DNA of 64,000 bases from Brucella cytisi (GCA_012103075.1 JAAVLQ010000001.1:1240001-1304000); one strand, 5' to 3'. Counted from the first letter of the stretch, positions 11,336-22,155 are shown. Translations and numbers: made by a program. The notes: generated from the sequence alone by a model not told the origin.

Positions 11336-13909
11336 TTAATCCTGCTTCTCCAGCATTTCCTTAACTGTGGTCGCCAACTGCTTGAGTGAGAACGGCTTTG
11401 GCAGGAACCCGAACTTGGCATCAGCTGGAAGATTGCGCGCAAAGGCATCCTCCGCGTAACCCGACACGAAGATGAATTTGATATCAGGATACGTCTTGCG
11501 AAGCTCACGCAGCAGTGTCGGGCCATCCATTTCCGGCATGACGACATCCGATACGACGATATCCACCTCACCGCCAAGTTCTGCCATGACTTCAAGCGCT
11601 TCGACACCGGAAGCCGCTTCGTGGACTGTATAACCGCGTGACTGGAGTGCGCGCACGCCGCCCATACGGACCGCGTCTTCGTCTTCCACCGGGAGAACGG
11701 TCGCGGAACCGGAAAGATCGGTTGCTTTCTCGACCTTCTTTTCCTTCACGACAACCGGCGCATCGTCGGCGCGTTTTTCCTCGATGAGGCGCGGCAGGAA
11801 GATCTTGAATGTCGTGCCTTTTCCAACCTCAGAATCACAATAGATGAAGCCACCGGTCTGTTTGATGATCCCGTAGACCATCGACAGCCCAAGGCCCGTA
11901 CCCTTGCCCACTTCCTTCGTCGTGAAGAACGGCTCGAAAATCTTTTCGAGCACATCCGCAGGAATACCCGTCCCGGTGTCTTCCACTTCGAAGACCACAT
12001 AGTCCGCTTCCGGAAGATCGCGATAATGCAGCTTTGCGACTTCCTGCGTCGACATGTTACGGGTACGCAACGTGATTTCGCCGCCGTCCGGCATGGCATC
12101 ACGTGCATTGACCGCGAGATTGACAGCAACCTGTTCGAACTGTCCGAGATCGGCCTTGGCCGGCCAGAGATCACGTCCATGATCGATCTTCAGCTCTATA
12201 TCCTTGCCGACAAGGCGAGCCAGAAGCATACGCAGATCTGCAAGAACGTCGGTCAGGTCGAGTACTTCCGGACGAAGCGTCTGACGGCGCGAGAATGCCA
12301 GCAGCTGGCGCACAAGCGAGGCCGCACGATTGGCGTTCTGCTTGATGTTCATAATGTCCGGGAACGACGGATCGGATGCGCGATGGTTGGTCAGCAGCAG
12401 GTCCGACGACATGATGATCGCCGTCAGAACGTTGTTGAAGTCGTGCGCAATACCACCTGCAAGCTGGCCGACAGCCTGCATCTTCTGGCTCTGCGCCATC
12501 TGGTTTTCAAGGGCTTTCTGCTCGGTTGTTTCGACAGCCGAGATAATCGCCGCTTCTTCGGCGCGCTCGCCGCCCAGATCAGTTACAGGGCTCATATAAA
12601 AGCGGATGTGCCGCTCTTCGTTGCCCGGCAACACCGTATCAACAGGCGAAATGCTTGCCTGTCCTGCAAAGGCTGCGGCAAGCGCTCTGTTGAAGGTCTC
12701 GCGGTCGCGTTCATGCACGACAATTTCAAGCTTCGCATTGCAGTCAATCGCATCGCGATCGACAACAGGAGCGAAAATATCGAGGAAGCGCGCATTGGTG
12801 CGCAGTATATGTCCGGCAGAATCAACCGCAGCGATGGCCATCGGAGCCGAGTTGAAGAAACGCGTGAAGCGCACTTCTGCGGAACGCAGCGCCATTGATG
12901 AATCTTCGCCCTCCGCACGATCCAGAACGATGGTACGGCTCGTACCGCGCGTTCCATCACGCGCAGCCCGGACACGGTGATAGAAGCGAACGGCGAGGCT
13001 CTGTCCGTTCCGCTTGATCAGATCAAGATCGATGACAGTGTTGCGGCTTGTGCCCGGCTCGGCTTTCACCGCCTTGATGAGCGCCATTCCACTGCCTGCC
13101 ACTATATCGTTGAGTGTCAACGATCCCGGTGTGAACTGGGTCAGATCGACACCGAGCCACTCTGCAAGCGTCGCATTGAGGTAGATGATCCGGCCGGAAG
13201 GGTCGGCAGAAAAGAACCCGGCTGGCGCGTGATCGAGGTGATTGATCGCTTCCTGCAGCTCCTGAAAGAAGCGCTCCTGCTCCGCACGCTCGTCGGAAAT
13301 ATCGGCAATCTGCCACGCGACGAGCGGGCTTTTGAATTCGTGTCCGGCTTCAACGGGACGCGCCTTGATGCGATACCAGACAGGCGCCAGCGAGCCATGC
13401 CCCTCACGAGAAAGGCCGCCGGAAAGACGCACTTCCTCCTGTGCCGACAAACCATCGCGAACGGCATTCGTCAGACGGTATATGGCATCGGATGCCGCGG
13501 GTTCTGCCGTCAGCACATTATCGAGCGAACGGACTCCTTCGGCATTCGCAACACCAGTCATGACGGCATAAGCCTGATTGGCGTAAACGATCTGGCCGCG
13601 TGCGTCGGAAATGACAGTCCCTTCCGGCTGCGAATCCATGAAGGAATGAGCGAGGTCCTGTTCACCGTTCTTCTGGCTGAATTGAATGAGACCCGTTGCT
13701 GCGCCGAAAAGGTAGAATACGCCGACCATCGACAGAACGCCCATAAGAACGAGGGCGAATCCATCTCCAAGCTGGTCGCGGAACACAAAATAGGCGATTG
13801 CGGCGACCGTAAGCAAAATACCGACGATCAGCAGGCGAAGAGCTCCGCTGCGATTGCGCTTGGGCATTACGAGCGGTTTCGGGTAAGCGTTGTCCGTCTG
13901 TCGCGACAT
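11336..13909 (-). CDS. cckA: Cell cycle hybrid histidine kinase CckA
   Basis: Essential hybrid kinase that drives the CckA-ChpT-CtrA phosphorelay controlling the alphaproteobacterial cell cycle. Two transmembrane helices lie near residues 20-75 ([20 protein letters not shown] and the next segment). PAS domains follow, then HisKA with the phospho-acceptor in [14 protein letters not shown], an HATPase with [11 protein letters not shown], and a C-terminal receiver with [13 protein letters not shown] chose MSRQTDN (13909) as start. The frame is unbroken. The receiver opens VLPVEDED where the family has VLLVEDED; the Pro codon lies in CCCGG at 11689-11693 and a CCTGG would restore Leu. Confidence 0.95.
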   Translation of the reverse strand: MSRQTDNAYPKPLVMPKRNRSGALRLLIVGILLTVAAIAYFVFRDQLGDGFALVLMGVLSMVGVFYLFGAATGLIQFSQKNGEQDLAHSFMDSQPEGTVISDARGQIVYANQAYAVMTGVANAEGVRSLDNVLTAEPAASDAIYRLTNAVRDGLSAQEEVRLSGGLSREGHGSLAPVWYRIKARPVEAGHEFKSPLVAWQIADISDERAEQERFFQELQEAINHLDHAPAGFFSADPSGRIIYLNATLAEWLGVDLTQFTPGSLTLNDIVAGSGMALIKAVKAEPGTSRNTVIDLDLIKRNGQSLAVRFYHRVRAARDGTRGTSRTIVLDRAEGEDSSMALRSAEVRFTRFFNSAPMAIAAVDSAGHILRTNARFLDIFAPVVDRDAIDCNAKLEIVVHERDRETFNRALAAAFAGQASISPVDTVLPGNEERHIRFYMSPVTDLGGERAEEAAIISAVETTEQKALENQMAQSQKMQAVGQLAGGIAHDFNNVLTAIIMSSDLLLTNHRASDPSFPDIMNIKQNANRAASLVRQLLAFSRRQTLRPEVLDLTDVLADLRMLLARLVGKDIELKIDHGRDLWPAKADLGQFEQVAVNLAVNARDAMPDGGEITLRTRNMSTQEVAKLHYRDLPEADYVVFEVEDTGTGIPADVLEKIFEPFFTTKEVGKGTGLGLSMVYGIIKQTGGFIYCDSEVGKGTTFKIFLPRLIEEKRADDAPVVVKEKKVEKATDLSGSATVLPVEDEDAVRMGGVRALQSRGYTVHEAASGVEALEVMAELGGEVDIVVSDVVMPEMDGPTLLRELRKTYPDIKFIFVSGYAEDAFARNLPADAKFGFLPKPFSLKQLATTVKEMLEKQD

Positions 13910-14332
13910 CAAGCCTGCTGCCCTTTCATGTTGCGTGGCCGAGCACAAACAGGCATCCGGGTGCCCCGGGTGCCGTGCATTTTTCGATCAGCCAAGACGT
14001 CATTTCAATCATCCGCATATCCGATTTTCTCGAATGCACTTTTCCGCACAGTTCAGCTCCCACGTGGGAACACGCAGCCAATATGTCAGGGTATATCCGA
14101 TTCGCAGAATGCTTTAATCGGCGAGCAGTACAAGCATTGCCGTACTGAAACGGTGCAAATTGGACTTTTTGCACCGTTTTGCCCGGGATCATATATTTCT
14201 CGCATTTCCAAGAAACATTCCCAAGGCTTAGAAATTCAACTACTGTACCAATCATGTGATGATGCGGAGTGCCGGGGAAGCGCAGTCTCCATTCGTCGCA
14301 GGTTTTCGTTTATTGTATAAGAGGGTATCCGC
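13910..14332. other. Intergenic region between cckA and the FliO-like gene
   Basis: Divergent promoter region of 423 bases with no protein gene I can support. It contains two adjacent hairpins at 14126-14179, listed separately. Confidence 0.6.
14126..14179 (+). other. Tandem hairpins, possible terminator or small-RNA end
   Basis: CAGTAC pairs with GTACTG at 14126-14147. Immediately after it, AAACGGTGCAAA pairs perfectly over 12 bases with TTTGCACCGTTT at 14148-14179, with an 8-base loop and a short T run on the 3' arm. No protein gene ends here, so the hairpins may end a leader or small RNA, or bind a regulator. Confidence 0.35.
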
Positions 14333-15611
14333 ATGAAGGAATGGCTCAGCGGCATCGTTGGAGAGAGTGCGGCTAATATTGTTGGCTTCATCCTAATATT
14401 TGCGATCATTCTTGGCGGAATTTTCGTTGTTCTCAGTATCATTCGCCGTTTCAGCGGTGGTACTTTCGTTTCCAACGGGCGTACGCGACAACCGCGCCTT
14501 TCGGTAATGGACGCAGCAGCAGTCGACAGCCGACGCAAGCTCGTGCTTATTCGCCGCGACGACGTGGAACATCTCCTGCTCATCGGCGGACCAACCGATG
14601 TTGTGGTGGAACAGAATATTGTCATGGAATCGCGGGTTCATGCGCGTGTGCAAGCTTCACGCATCGAGCCTGAACATATCGAACGCTTCAAGCAGCACGA
14701 AGCAACCCTGACCAATGACAAGACGGAGCGCCCTGCTCTCTCACTGCAATCACCGCAGGCCGAAGAGAAGGACGAAGCGATCCAGATCACCTCCGCAATC
14801 GAAGCACCGGTCTACCGCAAGCCTGAGCCAGCACGAGAAGAGCCGGTCCAGCAGGCTGCTGCACCTGTTCGTGTGCCGCCGCAGGCGCCGACGGCACCAA
14901 TCCCGCCGCGACCACCTGTCGAGCAGAAATCCGCTCAGCCACCCCAACCACGGCCTCAACCGCGCCCGGCGCCGAACTATCCGCCGCAGCCACGCACCGT
15001 ATTGCCGCCCCGCCCCGCGCAAGCACAGCCGCAGTCAACACGTGCACATCCGGCCTATCCATTGAGCGAGGGTTTCGCGCGGCGTTCTGAGTTCAACCTC
15101 GTCCGGTGCGACCGCCACTGCAGCCGGTGTTGCCGCCGCCGCATCGGTTGCTTCAGCAAATCTTGGCAGCATCGTTCCCGAGCGTGAAACAACGGTTGCG
15201 GATAAATCTCCTTCGGTCGATGTAACCAGACCTACAGTCTCTGCGACTGCAGCTCCGGCATTCAGCGCCCCTTCGGAACCGGAGCGCGTCGAGCCGGAAA
15301 TCGTGGTTGCCAAGTCAAAGCCTGTAGAAACAGAGGCCGTAGCAGTAGAAACGCCGAGCGATAATCTGGCCGATCTCGGCGGTGCGTTGCACGAAGCAAT
15401 CGCTGCAGACGTCAATTCGGAGAGTGCCGCCAGCGATGACGCCAAAGACGCGATCTCATTCGATACTGAATTCTTCGAGAATGAGCTTCTAAGCTCACTT
15501 GATATTTCCGCAATGGACGACGTTGTCGAAGACAAGGCGAAGGATGATATCGAAGATGAAATGGAAAAGCTTCTCGGTGAATTGACCAAGGATGAAATTC
15601 GCAGAAGCTGA
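14333..15611 (+). CDS. FliO-like membrane protein with long Pro/Ala-rich tail (one frame break)
   Basis: One transmembrane segment (residues 15-40, ANIVGFILIFAIILGGIFVV) is followed by a compact domain with RLSVMDAAAVDSRRKLVLIRRDDVEHLLLIGG, the signature of FliO/MopB flagellar export proteins. The remaining 300 residues are low-complexity, rich in Pro, Ala and acidic residues, and end in a charged helix (EDEMEKLLGELTKDEIRRS). FliO is normally 100-150 residues, so the tail is exceptional, and no other flagellar gene is nearby. The frame breaks near 15073, where GAGGG should be GAGG. A role outside the flagellum is possible. Confidence 0.7.
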
Positions 15612-15647
15612 ACTTCCGGCCAAAATTTGTCTCGATATTAAAGAAAA

Positions 15648-15670
15648 TAGGCTGCGGAAACCGCAGCCTA
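15648..15670. terminator. Bidirectional hairpin terminator between the FliO-like gene and dksA
   Basis: TAGGCTGCGG pairs with CCGCAGCCTA around AAA, with A-rich sequence on the left and TTTTTC to the right, between convergent genes. Confidence 0.8.
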
Positions 15671-15695
15671 TAAATTTTTCAAACCGTCTCGAAGC

Positions 15696-16111
15696 TTAGT
15701 CGTCGCGATAGACTTTCTCACGACGCTCATGGCGCTCCTGCGCTTCGATAGATAGCGTAGCGATTGGACGCGCATCAAGCCGCTTCAAGCTGATAGGTTC
15801 TCCCGTTTCCTCGCAGAAGCCGTATGTTCCTTCATCAATGCGGCTCAATGCTGCGTCGATTTTGGAGATCAATTTGCGCTGTCTGTCGCGAGCACGTAGC
15901 TCAATTGCCCGATCCGTTTCGGAGGATGCCCTGTCCGCCGGTCCGGGTGGTTTGCATTTTCCTGCTGTAGCGCCTCAAGCGTTTCACGCGCTTCTCGCAG
16001 AATATCATTCTTCCACGCGACCAGTTTCGCGCGGAAGTAAGACTTCTGCCGCTCATTCATGAACGGCTCGTCTTCAGTGGGCCTATAGTCAAGGTCAATC
16101 AATTCACTCAT
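15696..16111 (-). CDS. dksA: RNA polymerase-binding transcription factor DksA (one frame break)
   Basis: Binds the RNA polymerase secondary channel and works with ppGpp in the stringent response. The start MSELIDLDYRPTEDEPFM is typical for Hyphomicrobiales; a coiled coil and a C-terminal finger follow. The finger reads FCEETGEPI and ATLSIEAQE: only the first of the four E. coli zinc cysteines remains (C, T, S, A pattern), as in other alphaproteobacterial DksA proteins that work without the four-Cys zinc site. The frame breaks near 15939, where a CCTGG on the coding strand reads CCGG; restoring T gives HPDLADRASSETDRA. Confidence 0.9.
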
Positions 16112-16500
16112 TCTGAATTACCCCACATCTAGGAGACGCGAGCGGTTATATAGTTCCATAGCAACAAGGACACAACATCAAACAACCGTATCCCACTACT
16201 TTTTAGTGCATCAATTTTGTATGATTTTGCATCAAAATTATGCAATTCAAAACTGCACGCAAAAAATTGCTCTTTGGACTTTCAGAATAACTTCAATCAA
16301 TTGCCAATAAAGTGGGTATATTTTCCAGTCACTGTCATCATCAACCTATGGAAGCATAATCAGCCCAATAATTAGGCATGTGGCACCTATAAATAATGCT
16401 GACAGACATCAAGAAATCGGGAGAATGGACCACCGGAGCGCTCAATTGCGCTCGAAATATGGTCGAAAATGCTCACAAAACACAGCTTGGAACGTTACAG
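16112..16500. other. AT-rich intergenic region upstream of the sixA-like gene
   Basis: Divergent promoter region of 389 bases, richer in A+T than its neighbours and without a supportable gene. It contains a direct repeat TGCATCAA at 16207-16214 and 16228-16235, 21 bases apart. Confidence 0.5.
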
Positions 16501-17001
16501 ATGAGTCGTTTGCTTCTTCTTAGACATGCTAAAGCCGTGTGGGCGAAACACGGAATGAAGGATTTCGACCGTCCTCTTGATCAGGAAGGCAAAGCTTCGC
16601 TCGACCGGCTTGCAAGGACGATGAAGTCGATCGATCTTTATCCTGATCGGGTGGTTCTTTCCGGTTCATGTAGAACGCGAGAAACCGCGTTAGGCATTAT
16701 TGAACGTCTGGGTATCGAGGTCGAAACCATCGTCGACGATACGCTCTATAGCGGCGGCGCGGCTGACTACATGCAAGCCATACGTGAACATGGCGATGTG
16801 CCGACGCTGTTGCTCGTGGGACACAATCCCAGCATAGAGGATCTGGCGCTGGCCTTATGTGGCGATGGCAATAAGGATGGCCTCTTGAAGCTCCGTGCAG
16901 GTTTTCCCACTGCCGCACTGGCAAATATTACATTTCCTGCCTCACTGGGCGAACTCGAACGTGGAGCAGGCTATCTCGAAATCTTCATACTACCCCAGTA
17001 G
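16501..17001 (+). CDS. SixA-type phosphohistidine phosphatase
   Basis: Histidine phosphatase superfamily protein of 166 residues. The catalytic motif LLLRHAKAVW lies at the N-terminus, with GSCRTRETA in the middle and VGHNPSIEDLALAL carrying the second active-site His. SixA enzymes remove phosphate from phosphohistidine domains of phosphorelay or PTS proteins; the target here is unknown. A start at 16396 would add 35 residues without family resemblance, so I prefer ATG 16501. Confidence 0.85.
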   Translation: MSRLLLLRHAKAVWAKHGMKDFDRPLDQEGKASLDRLARTMKSIDLYPDRVVLSGSCRTRETALGIIERLGIEVETIVDDTLYSGGAADYMQAIREHGDVPTLLLVGHNPSIEDLALALCGDGNKDGLLKLRAGFPTAALANITFPASLGELERGAGYLEIFILPQ

Positions 17002-17093
17002 ATTTTCCGTAAGTGCACCAACATTCCTTGCCAAGACCGCTGACGCAACCCTATCTATACCTCTGACAGATCATTGAATTCGGCGAGGATTAA

Positions 17094-18551
17094 TTGGCTA
17101 AGCTGACAAGTATTGGCGACGAAGCGAAGATCGCACTGGATACGCTGGCAGATCGTGCGACCGGGCTTTTGTCTCCATCATTGCGGCTCGGTGTGACTGG
17201 TTTGTCGCGTGCCGGAAAGACGGTCTTCATCACGGCTCTCGTTCACAACATGCTGCATGGCGGCAGGCTTCCAATGTTCGAGGCCTATAAATCTGGCCGC
17301 ATTTCACGCGCGCTGCTCGAACCGCAGCCCGATGATGCAGTCCCCGCTTTCAATATGAAGAGCATCTGTCGGCTTTGATCGATGAGCGTATCTGGCCGGA
17401 CTCCACGCGCGCCATCTCGCAATTGCGCCTGACAATCGAGTATGAATCCGCTTCTGCCGGGGGCGCTTGTTGTCACCGGGCAAGCTTTCGGTCGATATTG
17501 TGGATTACCCCGGAGAATGGCTGCTGGATCTGCCTTTGCTGGGCAAATCCTATGCTGAGTTCAGCGCGGATTCTTTTGCTCTGGCCCATGAACCGACGCA
17601 CAAGGATCTGGCTCAGGATTGGATCACCGAAGCTTCCCTCGTCAGCCCTTCCGAAAAGGCAGACGAACTGACCGCACAGCGTCTGGCCAAGAGTTTTACG
17701 GCTTATTTGCGTGCAGGCAAAGCCGATGAGCGTGCATTATCGACCTTGCCGCCGGGGCGTTTCCTGATGCCGGGCGATCTCGAGGGTTCACCGGCACTGA
17801 CATTTGCCCCGCTTCCCGACCTGAAACCGGACGATCTGAAGGCCGGTTCTCTGGGCGCAATGATGGAGCGGCGCTACGAAGCCTATAAAACCTATGTCAT
17901 CAAGCCCTTCTTTCGCGAACATATTGCGCGGCTCGACCGGCAAATTGTGCTTATCGACGCCATGCAGGCAATGAATGCTGGTGGCGCGGTCGTTGCCGAC
18001 CTCGAACGTGCACTCACCGATATCCTGTCCTGCTTCCGACCGGGACGCTCTAACCTGCTAACCGGGCTGATCCAGCGACGGATCGGCCGGATCTCGTGGC
18101 TGCAACGAAGGCCGACCATCTGCATCATGAAAGCCATGACCGTCTGCAAGCCATCGTGCGCCGTCTCGTGGAACGGGCTATAGAGCGCGCCGATTTTTCC
18201 GGCGCGGATATTGATGTCCTCGCAATGGCTGCCGTGCGCGCCACTCGCGAGGCAGTCGTTACACAAGGTAAGGAAACTCTGCCCGTCATCGTCGGCACAC
18301 CGCTGAAAGGCGAAAAGATCGACGGTGAAGTATTCGATGGCGAAACCGAAACAGCGATATTTCCCGGCGACTTACCGAAGAATCCCAATGCGATTTTTGA
18401 AAAATCCTTTGCGCAGGATGATCCAGCCATTCGTTTCGTCCGTTTCCGGCCACCCCGGCTTGAACGTACCGCCGAAGGCATCACGTTGTCCCTGCCCCAC
18501 ATAAGGCTGGATCGTGCCTTGCAGTTTCTGATTGGGGATCGTCTCGCATGA
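17094..18551 (+). CDS. ycjX: YcjX-family GTPase-like protein (three frame breaks)
   Basis: Starts at TTG 17094 behind a GAGGA site. A Walker A motif, GLSRAGKTVFITALVHNML, lies near residue 35 and the DxxG-like VDIVDYPGEWLLDL follows, as in the YcjX/DUF463 stress-linked P-loop family. The frame breaks near 17358 (a C missing from TTCCAATATG), near 17455 (nature unclear) and near 18093 (ATCCTCG read ATCTCG). The joined protein is about 485 residues. It overlaps the next gene by four bases (ATGA), as expected for the ycjX-ycjF pair. Confidence 0.85.
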
Positions 18552-19628
18552 CAGAGAAGACACCACGCAAACCAGCTTCCTTTACGGCAAGCCAGTCCTC
18601 TAACCGCCCCGAAGCAGCGGATGAAGCGCCACGTCGCCCTCGTGCAGTGCGAGATCTTGATGTTGTTGTCGCCCAACCGGATGTTTTCGCATTGAGCGAA
18701 GAAGAGGCGGCAGAGCTGGAAATCCTCGATCCGTCGTTTGAAGCGCCTGAACGCAAGGGCTGGTCGCTTAGCAGAATACTTTTCGGTGCGCTCGGTATCC
18801 TTGTTTCATTCGCCATCGGCATCTGGACCGAAGACCTTATCCGAGCGCTATTTTCCCGCGCGGATTGGCTGGGCTGGACTGCTCTAGGTGTCGCGATAAT
18901 TGCGCTTGCCGCCTTTATCGCCATCGTCGTTCGCGAACTGGTCGCATTACGCCGCCTCGCTTCGGTGCAGCACCTTCGCAAGGACGCGGCAGATGCCGCG
19001 GAGCGGGACGATATGGCCGCGGCCAGAAAGGCCGTGGACGCCTTGCGCTCAATTGCGGCGAGCTTGCCAGAGACGGCACGAGGACGACAGCTTCTGGACG
19101 GTCTGACAGACGATATCATTGACGGCCGAAACCTGATCCGGCTTGCCGAAACAGAAATCCTTCGCCCTCTCGACCGCGAAGCGCGCACACTTATTCTGAA
19201 TGCTTCAAAGCGGGTTTCGATTGTCACGGCAATCAGCCCGCGTGCGCTGGTCGATATCGGTTACGTCATTTTTGAATCAGCTCGGCTGATCCGCCGACTG
19301 TCACAACTTTACGGTGGTCGTCCCGCACGCTGGGCTTTCTGAAACTTGCCCGCCGGGTCATTGCCCATCTGGCCGTGACAGGAACGCTGGCCATGGGGAC
19401 AGCGTGATCCAGCAGCTCGTCGGCCATGGTCTTGCGTCCCGGTTATCGGCCAAGCTCGGTGAAGGCGTCGTCAACGGACTCATGACGGCGCGCATCGGGA
19501 TTGCCGCCATGGATGTGGTGCGTCCGTTTCCATTCAATGCGGAAAAACGCCCCGGCATCGGCGACTTTATCGGCGATCTCGTGAAGATCAACGGCGAACG
19601 ACCGGATAAAAAGCATCCCGGAAAATAG
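18548..19628 (+). CDS. ycjF: YcjF/TIGR01620 family inner-membrane protein (two frame breaks)
   Basis: Partner of YcjX. The N-terminal third is hydrophilic, then two transmembrane helices (SRILFGALGILVSFAIGIW and TALGVAIIALAAFIAIVV) precede the DUF697 region with AISPRALVDIGYVIFESARLIRRL and a C-terminal GLASRLSAKLGEGVVNGLMT. The frame breaks near 19322, where CCAGG reads CCCG (restored RPGTLGFLKLAR), and near 19397 (ATGGGCGAC read ATGGGGAC). Function in the pair is unknown; phage-shock and envelope-stress links are reported for homologues. Confidence 0.8.
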
Positions 19629-19874
19629 CGGTTTATTTCCGAAGCATTAACCATTCGCGACGATTATGGATAGATAGAAATCTGCGCCAGAATCGAGCGA
19701 CCGGTGTATCGGCACACTCCCCTGAACCGTGCCCTTCTCTGTCAATCGGCTTATGGCAACGTCGGCAAATCCGACGGTTTGCGAGGCGCGACCAGCTTTT
19801 GGTCGTGACATGCTGGAAAACAACGATTAGGAATGACGTCCGATTAAGGTCGTGAATCCGGGACAGAGCTGAAT

Positions 19875-20408
19875 ATGAAGAATTGCATCGCTGCCTGCCT
19901 GACGCTGCTGCCCGTGTCATTTTCCGCTGCGCCGGTTCTGGCAGCTGACAAGGACAAACAGTTCTTTCAAACGATCGAAGGCCAATGGTCAGGCCCGGGT
20001 GAAATCGTCGCCGGGAAATACAAAGGCACGAAGTTCGTCTGCAATCTCGCCGGGTCGACCCCGGATGAAGATATTGGCATGACACTCGACGGCACCTGCC
20101 GCGTCGGTGTCTTTTCGCAGCCGATGAAGGCCACCGTCACGCGTGTCGGGTCCGCTTATTCCGGCAAATTCAATGATGGTGCAGCGGGCAAGGGCCTTGA
20201 TGTCACGTCGGGTTCCGTCAGTGGAAACAAGGTTGTTTTCGGCCTGAACCGCAAGCAGCTCAATGGTGCGATGCTGGCACGTGTCTCCGATCCGAATACG
20301 ATGAACGTGACGGTTTCAGTGCGGGTCGACAAGGAACTGGTTCCGGTCATCGGCATGAGCCTGAAGCGCGTCGATAATATCGCTGTCGGCAGTATCGCCA
20401 AGAACTGA
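19875..20408 (+). CDS. Secreted protein of unknown function
   Basis: Intact protein of 177 residues with a Sec signal peptide (NCIAACLTLLPVSFSAAPVLA, cleaved before ADKDK). The mature part is rich in Gly, Val, Lys and Ser with alternating hydrophobic residues, suggesting a small beta-rich periplasmic domain. It has two cysteines (FVCNLAG and GTCRVGV) that could form a disulfide. I recognise no named family; similar secreted proteins occur next to fol genes in related genomes as far as I recall. It converges on folK. Confidence 0.65.
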   Translation: MKNCIAACLTLLPVSFSAAPVLAADKDKQFFQTIEGQWSGPGEIVAGKYKGTKFVCNLAGSTPDEDIGMTLDGTCRVGVFSQPMKATVTRVGSAYSGKFNDGAAGKGLDVTSGSVSGNKVVFGLNRKQLNGAMLARVSDPNTMNVTVSVRVDKELVPVIGMSLKRVDNIAVGSIAKN

Positions 20409-20416
20409 CCGGAACG

Positions 20417-20946
20417 CTATTCACGCCACCAGCCCGCATCCGTGCGGGCTTTTTCTATTCCGGATTGCTCTATCCCGGCATTCCAGTCCGCAACGGCCTT
20501 GCCTGCAATTTCGAGAGACGGTGCAATATCGCTCAGGGGCACGAGGACGAAAGCCCGCTCGTGCATACGCGGATGCGGAAGCTCGAGAGCAGAATCCGTC
20601 ATGACGACAGTCTCTCCCGCATCATCCTGCATTGCCAGTATGTCGATATCGATGATGCGCGGACCCCATCTTTCAAGCCTGACACGCTTCAAAGAACGCT
20701 CCACATCAAGGCAGGTCGCAATCAACTCCAATGGCTGCAACGACGTTTCTATCTCTGCACAGGCATTGTGAAACCACGCCTGATCCGTCTTCCCCATGGC
20801 GGCGTGCGATAGACTGCCGAAACCGCAACGACATCCGTGTCGGCTCGTTCGTCCAATATACGCAACGCCTTGCCCATCGAAGCGACAGGATCATCGATGT
20901 TTCCGCCAAGCCCCAGCCGGGCACGATAATGTCTGCCTGTAGTCAC
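20417..20946 (-). CDS. folK: 2-amino-4-hydroxy-6-hydroxymethyldihydropteridine diphosphokinase (one frame break)
   Basis: Pyrophosphorylates the pterin in folate synthesis. It has LGLGGNIDDP at the N-terminus, the HPPK loop VYRTPPWGKTDQAWFHN and the signature RWGPRIIDIDIL, followed by LPHPRMHERAFVLVPL. The frame breaks near 20800, where one base is missing in GGGGAAAG. Its start overlaps the folB stop by four bases, so the two are translationally coupled in the folP-folB-folK operon. Confidence 0.92.
20431..20454 (+). terminator. Terminator after the secreted-protein gene, inside the folK 3' end
   Basis: AGCCCGCA pairs with TGCGGGCT around TCCG and runs into TTTTTCT, 22 bases past the stop of the secreted protein. 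It lies within the last codons of the converging folK frame. Confidence 0.75.
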
Positions 20947-21301
20947 TGCGGATAAACCACCGTCACTTCAACATGGTCCAATACGCCCGGAACAGGTGCA
21001 TTCGGCTTGCGGACGGTAATTTCTGCGCGCTTTACCTGCGGAAACCGGGCGGTCATTGCCTTGGCCACGTCGAGAGCCAGCGTCTCGATCAGATAGCGCT
21101 GACGACCAGTGATAATGTCTTCAATGACAGCAAAGGCGATACCGTAATGCACAGTACCGTCGATATCGTCATTCTCCAGCGCATTGCCCGGATCGACATC
21201 AAGGATAGCATCGACGTAAAACGCTGACCGAGCTTGTGCTCTTCATCGAAAACGCCGTGATGCGCGAAAAACGCGCAGTTCATCATTCGGATCGTGTACA
21301 C
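20943..21301 (-). CDS. folB: Dihydroneopterin aldolase (one frame break)
   Basis: Cleaves dihydroneopterin in folate synthesis. The chosen GTG start (21301) gives MYTIRMMNCAFFAHHGVFDEE, with the family motif xxxHGVxxEE. Downstream are VIEDIITGRQRYLIETLA and ITVRKPNAPVPG, both typical. The frame breaks near 21219, where a run of four T should be five, restoring GQRFYVDAILDVDPG. It begins four bases after the folP stop. Confidence 0.9.
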
Positions 21302-21305
21302 GGCT

Positions 21306-22155
21306 TCACTTTCTATTTTCACTGCGTTTGGATTGCAGGATATCATCTGCAACGGCAAGTGCATCTCTATTAAAAGCGACATTGTGAACACGGAAGATGT
21401 CGGCACCTGCCAAACGTAGTGCGACAGACGTTGCCGCAGTTCCTATGTCGCGGTCGAGCGGATTGTCCCTGCCCGTCATGCCGCCGATAAAGCGTTTGCG
21501 CGACGTACCGACGAGCAACGGAAATCCGAATTTCTGCAATTCGCCTGCTCTCGCCAGCAGCGCAATATCCTCATCCTTGTTCTTGCCGAAACCAAAACCG
21601 GGATCGAGTACGATGCGGATTTCTTCAACGCCTGCCTTTTTCGCTATATCCAGTGAAGCATCCGGGAACGAGAACTGGTCCTCGATGACATCAGCAAGAA
21701 CGGGCCGATCCCTGCTGGTATGCATGATGACCAGCCCTGCGCCGCTCCTTTTGGCGACATGAGCGATTTCTGGTTCTCGTTGTAGTCCCCAGACATCATT
21801 GACGATATGTGCCCCGGCACTAACTGCCGCCTGCGCTGTTGCTGCGCGGTAAGTGTCGATGGAGATGATGCAATCGTATTTTTTCACCAATGCTTCGATG
21901 ACCGGGACAACGCGCGCGATTTCCGTTTCGGAATCGATCGCAGCAGCTCCGGGCCGGGTCGATTCTCCGCCAACATCAATGATCGTCGCTCCATCGGCAA
22001 GCATCTGACCGGCCACTTCGACGGCCCTTTCCAGCTCATTGTGGTGGCCGCCATCGGAAAAAATGAGTCTGGCGTGACATTCAATATGCCCATGATCACG
22101 GACTTTTCCCCAGACGAAGGCTTCTTCCATGAGCAACGTGCCATTCTTTCGTCAT
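21306..22155 (-). CDS. folP: Dihydropteroate synthase (two frame breaks)
   Basis: Condenses pABA with the pterin; target of sulfonamides. Motifs are MGILNVTPDSF near the N-terminus, DVGGESTRPGA, SIDTYRA, NDVWGL, LDPGFGFGK and VGTSRKRF. The frame breaks near 22110 (five G read as four before AAAAGTCC) and near 22063 (a T run of wrong length within DSFSDGG). The start at 22155 (MTKEWHV) is the best of two in-frame ATGs; 22176 is possible. It heads the folP-folB-folK operon. Confidence 0.92.

Noticed and set aside
12977..14320. 447-residue plus-strand open frame opposite cckA
   Set aside because: Antisense shadow of the CckA PAS region; no ribosome site or domain.
14750..15065. Short Arg/Pro-rich open frames in the FliO-like tail
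   Set aside because: Alternate-frame shadows of a low-complexity Pro/Ala coding stretch.
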